A DNA stretch of 64,000 nucleotides. It comes from Nitrospira sp. (GTDB lineage: Bacteria; Nitrospirota; Nitrospiria; Nitrospirales; Nitrospiraceae). The position numbers and the translations under genes were made by a program. The notes under the pieces were generated by a model. That model did no database searches. It worked only from the letters and a program-made list of their open reading frames with translations, and was not told the origin of the DNA. The DNA lies in the NCBI GenBank assembly GCA_005116955.1, contig SWDI01000001.1, forward strand, positions 710,954 through 774,953, in the 5' to 3' direction. The first letter of the stretch is position 1. Each line of letters starts with the position of its first letter. Of the stretch, positions 1-8,143 are shown one piece after another.

Positions 1-334
1 GAGCGTGGTGTATCACGGATCCCAAAGCACTTCTCGACCCAGACACGAATTCGTGGAACGCGAGCGTTGCACGATTCCACTCGGATACAGATTGAGTCAT
101 GGCCTGATTGGCTCGCCGCTCGAAGACCGCTTGATCAAGGAGAGCTTGACCGAAGGTCGGCTGGAGCGCCCTCATCCCGATCTCACTGGTTGCCGGTTGT
201 TCCGACACGAGAGCCTGCGGCCGGACGACTTGATAGGTGCCATTGGCTGCGGCGAATACTAACAGTGCTCCACACAGAATGGCACAGAGTCCGACACCCA
301 CGATGATATCAATGGTGTTGTAACGGTAGGACAT
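1..334 (-). CDS. Small single-pass membrane or exported protein, partial (3' end outside window)
   Basis: The reading frame is open from an ATG at 334 to the left edge, so only the first 111 residues are seen. The start has a near-perfect ribosome site (AGGAGG seven bases upstream). The N-terminus MSYRYNTIDIIVGVG leads into a hydrophobic stretch (about residues 8-32) that would be a signal anchor. The rest is soluble and polar with no motif I recognise. Function unknown; the protein probably sits on the periplasmic side of the inner membrane. It may lie downstream of the small reading frame at 309-524. Confidence 0.7.
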   Translation of the reverse strand, partial: MSYRYNTIDIIVGVGLCAILCGALLVFAAANGTYQVVRPQALVSEQPATSEIGMRALQPTFGQALLDQAVFERRANQAMTQSVSEWNRATLAFHEFVSGSRSALGSVIHHA

Positions 335-524
335 AACGACCTCCTTGCCATATCCGACAATCGCAGGTGTGCGACATGTCACATCGGAATAGGGTCCGCA
401 GGCTCACAAGCCCGAGGACAGTATGTGAGAAGAGTCTTACGAGATGATTGGTGAGGGACGAACTGGAGAAGAGGGCATGTGTATCCTCTTCATTCAATTG
501 CATCTCAGGTCGACGAAAGATCAT
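309..524 (-). CDS. Possible 71-aa small protein
   Basis: A 71-residue frame starts at ATG 524 with a good ribosome site (GGAGG followed by TGGTGACC). Its 3' end overlaps the next minus-strand gene by 26 bases. The N-terminus MIFRRPEM resembles the start of the protein at 22842-23117 (MIFRRPEL), which also has a strong ribosome site. The C-terminal half has an irregular composition and reads like non-coding sequence, so the true product may be shorter or frameshifted. No function proposed. Confidence 0.25.
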   Translation of the reverse strand: MIFRRPEMQLNEEDTHALFSSSSLTNHLVRLFSHTVLGLVSLRTLFRCDMSHTCDCRIWQGGRYVLPLQHH

Positions 525-905
525 GGTCACCACCTCCGAGACGAAGGCAGGTGGAAACACAGTATTTACTCTACGCTCCGATGGTAGACCGGTCAAGAGC
601 GTGTGAACCGGTAGTGGGTCAATCTGAACTGGCATGGTCGCATTTGTATGAAACAAAGACTGGTCAATAGTCAACAGCGCTCAATTTAGCCTAGGTGCCA
701 TACAATCAGTATGAACAGTATGAAATGTACATGTGGTTGCGTAACTGAATTCAAACTGATCCACCACCATGCGCTCCTACTTCCTGTCCGCAGTTTTATC
801 GTGGCCATCACAGTGAACTTGTTCTGCGAGGGTGGAAATGCTAGGGTTAATTAGGACTACACAAATCTCTGCTGGGCATTCGCCAGTGCGTCTGAGGAGC
901 TCACC
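525..905. other. Intergenic region upstream of ftsH-like gene
   Basis: No convincing gene here. A 9-bp direct repeat (CAGTATGAA twice, adjacent) lies at about 709-726, roughly 180 bases before the FtsH-type gene, and could be part of its control region. No clear -35/-10 pair was found. Confidence 0.4.
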
Positions 906-3026
906 ATGCGTGTGACGGAACAGCAGACGCCAGGCAACGATAGCGATTCCACACCAGACAGACGCCAGCCACCCGACATTGGGGCTAGTGCCAGAAAGCG
1001 GACTGAGCAGGCGAAGGTGCCACCGGGTAAGACATGGCTCTGGTTCGTGCTCATCCTGCTCGCCAACTTTTTCCTCGGAAAGTTTCTGATCCCGAGCCCG
1101 GAAACACCGGGCACCGTGCCCTACACCTTCTTTAAGCTGGAGGTGGCGAAGCACAACGTTGCGGCGATCTACAGTCAAGGGGACACCATCACGGGCCGCT
1201 TCACGGCAGCGATAACCTATCCGCCGGTGGGCGAAAAGAGCTTGGCGTCTAGTGGCGAGGGCAAAACCACGGACGAGCGTGGTGCGGTGTCTAGCAGTGT
1301 GCCGAAACCCATCAGTGTGTTCACTACGACACTCCCCTCCTTCGTCGATCCCAGCTTGGAACAATTCTTAATTACAAATGGGGTCGAGATCAGTGCGAAG
1401 CCTATTCAAGAAGATGGGAATCCACTGGCGACGATCTTTTTTAGCTTCGGCCCGGGTCTGCTCTTCATCGGCTTTTATATCTGGCTCTTCCGTCGGGCTG
1501 CGCAGCAAGGCGGAGGCATGATGGGCGGAGGACTTATGGGCATGGGCAAGAGCCGGGCTCGCCGGTATGATCAAGAGCAGACGGCAAAGGTGACCTTCGA
1601 AGATGTGGCCGGCATCGATGAAGCTGAGAACGAACTGGTCGAGATCGTGGATTTCCTCAAGGATACGAAGAAGTACACCCGCCTCGGAGGGACGGCGCCG
1701 AAAGGCGTGCTGCTCATTGGCGCGCCAGGGACCGGGAAGACGCTGCTCGCAAAAGCTGTGGCAGGAGAGGCGGGGGTGCCCTTCTTCTCGATGAGCGCCG
1801 CGGAGTTTGTGGAGATGATCGTAGGAGTGGGCGCAGCGAGGGTGCGAGATCTCTTCAAGGAGGCGCGTGAGAATGCCCCTGCGATAGTGTTCATCGACGA
1901 ACTCGATGCCATCGGGCGCGCACGCGGGCAGATGGCGATCGGGGGATCCAGCGAGCAGGAGCAAACCTTGAATCAAATCTTGACCGAAATGGATGGGTTC
2001 TCGAGTCGGCAAGGCATCATCGTATTGGCGGCAACCAACCAGCCTGATGTATTGGACAAGGCGCTTCTGCGACCCGGACGCTTCGATAGGCGCGTTGTCG
2101 TGAATCTCCCAGACCGGACAGGACGAGAGGCGATCCTGAAAGTCCACACCCGTAATGTCCCGCTCGCGAACGACGCCATACTGGGAAACCTTGCTGCAAT
2201 GACGCCGGGTCTCTCGGGGGCCGACCTGAAGAATCTGGTCAATGAGGCCGCATTACTGGGAGCTCGCCGCGAGCAACAGGAGGTCCGTCACAAGGACTTC
2301 CTCGATGCGCTGGAGAAGATCGTGCTCGGCCCCGAACGACCGATTCTCATGAGCCGGGACGACCGCGAACGGATTGCCTACCATGAGGGTGGACATGCCA
2401 TCCTCGGTCTCGTCGTGCCTGGCGCTGACCCCGTGAATCGAGTCACGATTGTGCCCCGCGGGCAGGCGCTCGGTGTCACCTATCAGCGCCCAGACAGCGA
2501 CCGCTATAACTATCCGGAAGCCTATTTACGCGCGAGGATCGTTGGCATGCTGGGCGGGCGTGCAGCCGAAGAGATTGTCTACGGGACGAAGACCACCGGG
2601 GCCGAAAACGACATCGAGCAAGCCACCGGTCTCGCCCGCCGGATGGTCACGCGTTGGGGTATGAGTGAGCGGCTCGGCCTTGTGCAGCTCGCGCCACGGG
2701 AGAACCCCTACCTAAGCGGCCTAAACGGGTACGGAGACGCAAGGCCGTTTAGCGAGGAGACGGCTCAAGTCATCGATGCCGAGGTGCTGAAGATTATCGT
2801 CGAGAGCTACGACGAGGCCCGGCGGCTTCTCAGCGCGTATCGCAAGCAACTTGGTGTACTTGCCGAAGCCTTGCTCGCGCGCGAGACCCTCAACGAACAG
2901 GAGATTCTCGATGTGACGGGGCTCTCTCATGCGCCGGCCCTAGAGTCTAGAATGTTGTCCCATCCCGGTGTCGGCAGCAGGAACGCGGACTCCTCCCGTG
3001 AGGAGTCCACAGCGCGAATATCATAG
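906..3026 (+). CDS. ftsH: FtsH-family membrane AAA+ zinc metalloprotease
   Basis: ATP-dependent protease of the inner membrane that extracts and degrades membrane and regulatory proteins. The 706 residues give a charged N-terminal tail, a transmembrane segment near 44-62, a periplasmic domain, a second transmembrane segment near 173-193, then AAA+ and M41 peptidase domains. Visible motifs are Walker A GAPGTGKT (about 272), Walker [12 protein letters not shown], the second region of homology ending [10 protein letters not shown], zinc motif HEGGH (about 493) and the third ligand in ENDIEQAT. Start chosen at ATG 906 behind GAGGAG. Two departures from the E. coli protein: the central pore Phe of MFVG is Ile (MIVG), and HEAGH reads HEGGH. 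The extended N-terminus suggests one of several FtsH paralogues. Confidence 0.93.
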   Translation: MRVTEQQTPGNDSDSTPDRRQPPDIGASARKRTEQAKVPPGKTWLWFVLILLANFFLGKFLIPSPETPGTVPYTFFKLEVAKHNVAAIYSQGDTITGRFTAAITYPPVGEKSLASSGEGKTTDERGAVSSSVPKPISVFTTTLPSFVDPSLEQFLITNGVEISAKPIQEDGNPLATIFFSFGPGLLFIGFYIWLFRRAAQQGGGMMGGGLMGMGKSRARRYDQEQTAKVTFEDVAGIDEAENELVEIVDFLKDTKKYTRLGGTAPKGVLLIGAPGTGKTLLAKAVAGEAGVPFFSMSAAEFVEMIVGVGAARVRDLFKEARENAPAIVFIDELDAIGRARGQMAIGGSSEQEQTLNQILTEMDGFSSRQGIIVLAATNQPDVLDKALLRPGRFDRRVVVNLPDRTGREAILKVHTRNVPLANDAILGNLAAMTPGLSGADLKNLVNEAALLGARREQQEVRHKDFLDALEKIVLGPERPILMSRDDRERIAYHEGGHAILGLVVPGADPVNRVTIVPRGQALGVTYQRPDSDRYNYPEAYLRARIVGMLGGRAAEEIVYGTKTTGAENDIEQATGLARRMVTRWGMSERLGLVQLAPRENPYLSGLNGYGDARPFSEETAQVIDAEVLKIIVESYDEARRLLSAYRKQLGVLAEALLARETLNEQEILDVTGLSHAPALESRMLSHPGVGSRNADSSREESTARIS

Positions 3027-3167
3027 AAAACCTGACCTAGCTTACTTAAACGGCCGAGATTCTCTGTGAGGATCGGACGAAAGGAGGGCTGCATACCAAG
3101 GCTCTCGTCACACTATCAGAAAGAACAGATCCTTACTCAGCTGCGTGAGGTCACGACTCTCGTTGCT

Positions 3168-4352
3168 TCAACCATTAGTTGGCGGGGCTTTCTTGAGTGT
3201 CAACCAGAGCACCACATAACCCGCTATCGCGGACAGGAGTGATCCAAGCAGAACACCAATGCGCTCATCAAATAATGCAGGTCGCTGCAGCTCCTCAAAG
3301 GCGAGCGCACCGATAAACAGACTCATGGTGAAACCAATTCCGCACAATATGGCGACCCCGTAAAGCTGTATCGCTGTGATCCCCATCGGCAGGCGGGCAA
3401 TCCCCAGCAGGGTCCCCACTATGCAAAACAGAAAGACTCCCAATTGCTTGCCCAGAAACAACCCCAGTGTAATGCCGAGGGAGACGGGGTGGGTGAGACT
3501 TTCCATGGATACCTCGTTCAGGGAGATTCCGGCATTAAAGAAGGCAAAGAGTGGCAAGGTGACAAAAGCCACCGCCGTGTGAAGTTCATGCTCCAGGATG
3601 CGGAGCGGTGAGTGGGCCCGATTCTTGGGGGCAGTGAGTGGAATAAACATCGCGAGAAGGACGCCAGCAAGGGTCGCGTGTACACCGGACTTCAACACGG
3701 CGACCCACATCACGAGGCCCACCAGGGCATAGAGGGGAATGGCCGTCACGCCACTACGGTTCAAAAGCAGCAGGACTACGAGACAGCCGCCAGCGCTCCA
3801 CATCATGGCCGGAGAGAGATTCGAGGTGAAAAAGAGCGCAATGATGATGATGGCGCCGACATCATCAAAAATCGCGAGCGACACCAAAAAGACTTTCAGC
3901 GAAAGCGGGACCCGTTGACCCAGCAGGGAGAGAATTCCCAATGAGAAGGCCGTATCAGTGGCGATGGGAATCGCCCAGCCAGCCATACCGGCCGGATTCT
4001 CAGAGTTGACCCACCAGTAGATAAATCCGGGAACCACCATCCCACCCAGAGCGCCCATGGCTGGAAGCCCAACGTTGGCTGTATCGGACAGTTCCCCTTC
4101 TATGATCTCCCGTTTCAGCTCCATCCCGACCAGAAAGAAAAACAGCACCATCAGGCCGTCGTTGATCCAGAGCAGAAGAGGTTTGTGAATCTGCAAGTTC
4201 CCAAACTGAACCCCAACTGGAATCTGCAGGAGGCTGTCATACAGATGCTTCAGGCCGGTATTGGCGCAAATCATGGCAAGTCCTGCGGCCAGCATCAGCA
4301 GAATGCCACTGGCGGATTCCAGTTTAAGGAACGTGCGAATATTACTAATCAT
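3168..4352 (-). CDS. nhaA: Na+/H+ antiporter NhaA
   Basis: Electrogenic sodium/proton exchanger of the inner membrane for pH and sodium homeostasis. The 394 residues from the chosen start (MISNIRTFLKLESASG) match the usual family length of about 390, and the hydropathy pattern shows about a dozen membrane segments. The transport aspartates are visible: the pair in IFDDVGAI (equivalent to E. coli Asp163/164) and the Asp of TDTAFSLGIL (Asp133). The frame stays open upstream to 4451, but those residues are polar and not family-like. No strong ribosome site precedes either start. Convergent with the FtsH gene. Confidence 0.92.
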   Translation of the reverse strand: MISNIRTFLKLESASGILLMLAAGLAMICANTGLKHLYDSLLQIPVGVQFGNLQIHKPLLLWINDGLMVLFFFLVGMELKREIIEGELSDTANVGLPAMGALGGMVVPGFIYWWVNSENPAGMAGWAIPIATDTAFSLGILSLLGQRVPLSLKVFLVSLAIFDDVGAIIIIALFFTSNLSPAMMWSAGGCLVVLLLLNRSGVTAIPLYALVGLVMWVAVLKSGVHATLAGVLLAMFIPLTAPKNRAHSPLRILEHELHTAVAFVTLPLFAFFNAGISLNEVSMESLTHPVSLGITLGLFLGKQLGVFLFCIVGTLLGIARLPMGITAIQLYGVAILCGIGFTMSLFIGALAFEELQRPALFDERIGVLLGSLLSAIAGYVVLWLTLKKAPPTNG

Positions 4353-4892
4353 TTCGATGCCATCGCGTTCGGTGTCCAGAAGTTTCCGATCGTCTCGGGT
4401 ACCGTATTCCCAGTTCCCACTATGCCACTCTGCGCACACCACGACCGCCATGGCAATGCGAGAGTGTTGTGGCGAGAAGGACCTACCGACACGGACGATC
4501 GGATGGTCAGGTTATCCCAACAAGATGATTGATGAGGGATGAGTTCGAGAGAAGACCACCTTACGCTGTTTCTTGTCGAGAGGGTTTCATGTTTCAATCA
4601 TGGACGTGGCCCCTCAATGCGGCTTTTCACTGATCGCATGAATATGGGCCATACATGGCTCCATTGACACAACACAGGGTAGATCTGTAAGCTTATCACA
4701 TGACGTACTAAGCCATCGCTGACTATCCTATCCCTCGCGCGATTCCTTCCCATCCCGTTCGTGCGCGTCTGATTCCCCGGTCGTCGCCGCTTCTGCGCCT
4801 GAGTTTCCACGGTCGTCTCTCTCCCAAGCACGCCGGAGGCGTCTTGCCGTCGAGAGGAGTGGAGACCTCATTTTCTCACCAAGGAGTTCATA
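4353..4892. other. Intergenic region between nhaA and csbD-like gene
   Basis: About 540 bases between divergent genes. Several overlapping frames exist, none with family-like composition or a ribosome site. A TTGACA at 4674-4679 could be a -35 element for the CsbD-like gene, but no good -10 follows at proper spacing. Confidence 0.35.
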
Positions 4893-5135
4893 ATGAATAA
4901 AGAGCAATTCAGGCAATTCTGGGAGCAACTCAAAACGCCGCTCAAGGCCAAGTGGGTGAATATCACGGAGTCTGATCTAATTGAAATTAAAGGAGATATT
5001 GGCAGGTTCGAGACAGTCATCCAGAAGCGGTATGGAGAACTCCAGAAAGATGAAGTGGCGACATGGGCGAACCGTCGCTACTCCCATTGGACAGGGAACT
5101 ATATCGGATATAAGGATGCAGCCCAGGCGGTGTAG
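4893..5135 (+). CDS. CsbD-like stress protein (UPF0337)
   Basis: 80-residue hydrophilic protein of the CsbD/UPF0337 type, a small general-stress family of unknown biochemical role. Seen: K-W-V-N-I-T-E-S-D-L followed by a G-D-I-G-R-F-E-T helix and a W-rich tail, the usual layout of these proteins. ATG 4893 sits behind AAGGAG, six bases upstream. Probably cytoplasmic. It is followed after 53 bases by another small plus-strand gene that ends at a strong terminator, so the two may be one transcript. Confidence 0.75.
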   Translation: MNKEQFRQFWEQLKTPLKAKWVNITESDLIEIKGDIGRFETVIQKRYGELQKDEVATWANRRYSHWTGNYIGYKDAAQAV

Positions 5136-5188
5136 GCGAGCAGTTATTCGGCGGCAGGACAACGGTCGCATTTACTGAGGGAGCGAAC

Positions 5189-5533
5189 ATGAAGCGAATC
5201 GTGATCAACCGGAGCTACGATGAATTCTGCATCAGCCACAAGGCACTGACCAGGCTGCGTGAATTAGGCCAACCTCAGGCGCTGGCGGAGACGGATCGCG
5301 GGTCCTATTGGCCTCAGGCAGCTGGGCCGCGGGAACCGAGCTTGAATCAGTATGGAAAGCTCATCCCGCGGGATGATGAGAACCTGGTTCGTGTGGTGGA
5401 AGAACTGCTGGAAGCAGCCGATGGACATGCGGCCAAGCTCAAAGTCGTATCTATCCCTGACGATGTGAACTGGGTGATTGCCAAGACTGAGGGTGGTGAA
5501 CAGGTAAGTGAAGTTCACCGTACGTGGGGATAA
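5189..5533 (+). CDS. Conserved small protein of unknown function
   Basis: 114 residues beginning MKRIVINRSYDEFCISHKA and ending IPDDVNWVIAKTEGGEQVSE plus six residues. This layout (an INR start, a central PRDDxxLVxVVEEL helix, and an IPDDVxWxIxxxxGxExVxExHRTW end) is one I recall from short proteins found in phages and scattered bacteria; no function is established. Ribosome site GAGGGAG precedes ATG 5189. The gene ends 46 bases before a perfect hairpin terminator. Confidence 0.65.
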   Translation: MKRIVINRSYDEFCISHKALTRLRELGQPQALAETDRGSYWPQAAGPREPSLNQYGKLIPRDDENLVRVVEELLEAADGHAAKLKVVSIPDDVNWVIAKTEGGEQVSEVHRTWG

Positions 5534-5579
5534 GCGTAGAAGTTAGATCCGACGAGAACAGCATTCCGAATGGATTAAA

Positions 5580-5606
5580 GGGGCGCTTCGAGTGAAGCGC
5601 CCCTTT
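5580..5606. terminator. Bidirectional intrinsic terminator
   Basis: Perfect 10-bp stem GGGGCGCTTC / GAAGCGCCCC with a GAGT loop, flanked by AAA on the left and TTT on the right. It lies between two convergent genes (ends at 5533 plus and 5634 minus) and can serve both. Confidence 0.85.
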
Positions 5607-5633
5607 CGTATTCAGGCAGAATGTGTACCGGGA

Positions 5634-5966
5634 TTAGTAGCGGTTGCGGTCGCGCCCACCCCCACCACCTCCACCGAATCGTGAGCCGCCTCCACCTGCA
5701 CCACCGCCGGATCGTGGCTCCATTGGCTTGGCTTCATTCACAGTCAATGACCGTCCGTCCATCTGTGACCCGTTCAGGGCAGTGATGGCTGCCTTGGCTT
5801 CTTCGGCGGTCGACATCTCAACGAAGCCGAATCCACGTGACTGACCCGTGAACTTGTCCGCAATCACGCGGGCCGATTCGACCGTGCCGTGCTCCGCAAA
5901 CAGGCTGGTGAGTTGAGATTCGGTTGCCGAGTAAGGCAATCCGCCGACATACAATTTTGAACCCAT
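5634..5966 (-). CDS. Glycine-rich RRM RNA-binding protein
   Basis: 110-residue protein with a single RRM fold and a glycine-rich tail, the architecture of cold- or stress-induced bacterial RNA-binding proteins. RNP2 reads KLYVGGLP (about 4-11) and RNP1 reads RGFGFVEM (about 43-50), with aromatic residues in the expected RNA-contact positions. After residue 85 the chain is mainly Gly and Arg, ending RDRNRY. The start at 5966 follows GGAAGGAGGAACCCCC; the 11 upstream in-frame codons lack such a site. A likely RNA chaperone in the cytoplasm. The approximately 390 bases upstream hold no other minus-strand gene, so a long 5' leader is possible. Confidence 0.9.
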   Translation of the reverse strand: MGSKLYVGGLPYSATESQLTSLFAEHGTVESARVIADKFTGQSRGFGFVEMSTAEEAKAAITALNGSQMDGRSLTVNEAKPMEPRSGGGAGGGGSRFGGGGGGGRDRNRY

Positions 5967-6356
5967 GGGGGTTCCTCCTTCCAAAATGATATTGTCCAAG
6001 ACACGAGAAGGACTTCAGAGGGGAAGGAGAGGGCCGAAGACGTAGTTGGTGAACGGCTCAGGTCAGGCTTCCGATCAGATTCTCGGCAGGAACAACATCG
6101 GTGACAGGCCGTTGAAATTCGTGTTTCATGCGAGGCCCTCCGCACTGAAACATTGACATCGTAACAGATGTATACAGGAATAGCTATCCTGGGCACTCGT
6201 GGAGGGCAGGACCGTTATCTACTTCCGGAGAAGGGTGAGGGTTTGAAGCATTCCCCGCAAGACTATCGTGTATCTATACTCAAAGCGGGACGCCGCGCTG
6301 TAGCAAAACTCAGAAATGATTGGTTGAATGGGCTGCTAGCGGTAGCATATGCAGTC

Positions 6357-6848
6357 ATGATGACGCGTTGCATCACCATTGGCCTGGTGCTGGTATCAGT
6401 CATCGTCGCTCCTGCGCTTGCCCAGGCCGACTTCGTCGCGCGGGTCTTGATCGTCCACGAAGGAGATCGTCTCACCATTTACCATCAAGGCCGAAGGGAC
6501 ATGGTCTATCTTCGCGGGGTGGATTGTCCCGAGCTGAAACAGCCCTATGGGAAACAGGCGAAACGTGCCACGGCTGCCTATATCGGCAACCGTGAAGTGG
6601 TCGTGCGAGACTTGAAGCGGGATCGGCAGGGTCGGATGACCGTCGACATCCTACTGCCGGATGGACGACAGATCACCCATGAACTGGTCAAAGAAGGGCT
6701 CGCTTGGGTGCAACCGGGCGGGTCCGGCGATCAAACCATGAACGATATGGAAGAGCTGGCCAGAGCCGCAGGGACAGGTCTGTGGTCAGAGCCAAATCCC
6801 ATCCCACCGTGGAAGTGGAAGTTCACGAGGCCTGCTCGCAACAAGTAG
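6357..6848 (+). CDS. Secreted staphylococcal-nuclease-like protein
   Basis: 163 residues from the ATG at 6357 (a second ATG is adjacent). A signal peptide of about 24 residues ends near APALAQA, followed by an SNase (TNase) OB fold. Active-site positions equivalent to Arg35, Asp40 and Glu43 of the S. aureus enzyme are kept in LRGVDCPELKQPYGKQAK. The second catalytic arginine (Arg87, in ALVRQGLA) is lysine here (ELVKEGLAWV), so nuclease activity is uncertain. The frame is open upstream to 6168, but the signal peptide fixes the start. Probably periplasmic or secreted. Confidence 0.8.
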   Translation: MMTRCITIGLVLVSVIVAPALAQADFVARVLIVHEGDRLTIYHQGRRDMVYLRGVDCPELKQPYGKQAKRATAAYIGNREVVVRDLKRDRQGRMTVDILLPDGRQITHELVKEGLAWVQPGGSGDQTMNDMEELARAAGTGLWSEPNPIPPWKWKFTRPARNK

Positions 6849-7534
6849 AATTCTTATTCCACATCTTCTGTGGACAACCATGTGAACAAGTCTCCTCATT
6901 CTGCGAAAGACAGTGCAAATGGCGTGCGTATTCAGCGAAGTGCCTATTTTATGGGCATCCGCTCCATCCTGATTGTGCCACAAGTAATAGTGGTGCAAGG
7001 CTAAGTTCTTTGCTTTCTTGCATATTCCTAGGAATTTTTATTGACATGATCTAGGCGACCTACGCTGATGATGGCGCGTGTGCCACTAATCCAATGGTTA
7101 TCCACAGGATTGACAGCTTTCTGGGGATGACGACTCTCGGCAACAGGAGCGAGGTTTCTTTTCTGTCAAGGGGCTAAGGAAGAAAAGACGGCTCCATTGA
7201 AATGGGGAAAAGATCTAGAGACCAATTTCTCAAGGCCAGAGCCAAATGGCTAATGCCAGGCATAATCGTCTCCTTTTCTGAGAGCGAAAGGGTTTATTAG
7301 TAGTCCCTACTTCCATCGGTCAAGGAGTCGGCCCCCTCGCTCCTGATGGAACACCTTGTGTCTGGCATACAAGGAATAAATCCTTTCGATAACCTATGGT
7401 GAGACTAAGTGTTCGTAGGGCGGTTTGAACTACGGGTATGGTGAGCGTGGTGAAGCATGAACGGGTTGTTTGGAGGCACAGGCTCTTCGACAGACACAGA
7501 GCGAACCGATTCTGACACGAACGGTCGGGATGCT
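6849..7534. other. Gene-free interval with DnaA-box-like sites
   Basis: No credible reading frame in 686 bases. Sites resembling DnaA boxes are TGTGGACAA at 6869-6877, TGTGAACAA at 6881-6889 (same orientation) and TTATCCACA at 7098-7106 (opposite strand). No dnaA or dnaN is nearby. The rest shows no repeat or hairpin that I can assign. Confidence 0.35.
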
Positions 7535-8143
7535 CTACTGGCCTGAAGCCTTGTGCCGCCAGCTCTCTTCTGCCACCACCACATATCTCAACGGACCACC
7601 GGGCAGTATGGCATCAAATGGATAGCAGGTGATGAGGACGAGTCTGGCCTGCTGATGATCGAGTGCGATCGTGCCGGATCGTGAATCCGCCATGCGACGC
7701 TCTGAAACAACGTAGTGCAGCCTCTTACCCGTTGCGGTTTGAATCACGATTTCATCCTGCCGGTGCAGTCGTTTGAGAAAGCTGAAGTGTGTATCACGGT
7801 GGCCGGTGAGGATCGTTGTGCCGACCGAACCAGGCAACGCACTCGATTCAGCATAGCTAGGGCCGAAGGCGAGCGTGCGCCCATACGCGCCGTTCAACAC
7901 GATCAGATCGATGTTCTTTGAAGGGATGGTCAAGCGTGCGACGGGCCACGTATCAGCCCAAGGCCATGGTTTGACGGCAATCTCTCCCGCAAGGGTGCGG
8001 GACCAGGCTCGCTGTAGCAGATACTGCGCGAGCCTGGCCTTCGCATAGATCCACGATCCTTCCCCAATCTGCCAGAGACCGGTCGCAAGGAGACATAGGA
8101 CCAGCATGACTGGGAGAGGTGGAGTGAGTCGCATTCGGCTCAT
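7535..8143 (-). CDS. Class GN-type sortase (Gram-negative dedicated sortase)
   Basis: Cysteine transpeptidase that would cleave a sorting motif on a partner envelope protein. The 202 residues begin with a membrane anchor (about 6-30) facing the periplasm. The catalytic set is visible: His115 in TGHRDTHF, Cys173 in LITCYPFD, Arg186 in GGPLRYVV. The start is taken at 8143 because this ATG overlaps the stop of the upstream gene (ATGA), the usual sign of translational coupling; the frame is open further upstream inside that gene. The neighbour carries an LPKTAT tail, so enzyme and substrate are adjacent, as in the proteobacterial one-substrate sortase systems. Confidence 0.88.
   Translation of the reverse strand: MSRMRLTPPLPVMLVLCLLATGLWQIGEGSWIYAKARLAQYLLQRAWSRTLAGEIAVKPWPWADTWPVARLTIPSKNIDLIVLNGAYGRTLAFGPSYAESSALPGSVGTTILTGHRDTHFSFLKRLHRQDEIVIQTATGKRLHYVVSERRMADSRSGTIALDHQQARLVLITCYPFDAILPGGPLRYVVVAEESWRHKASGQ

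Noticed and set aside
6849..7534. Chromosomal replication origin
   Set aside because: Only three DnaA-like sites, no AT-rich unwinding tract and no dnaA, dnaN or gyrase genes nearby.
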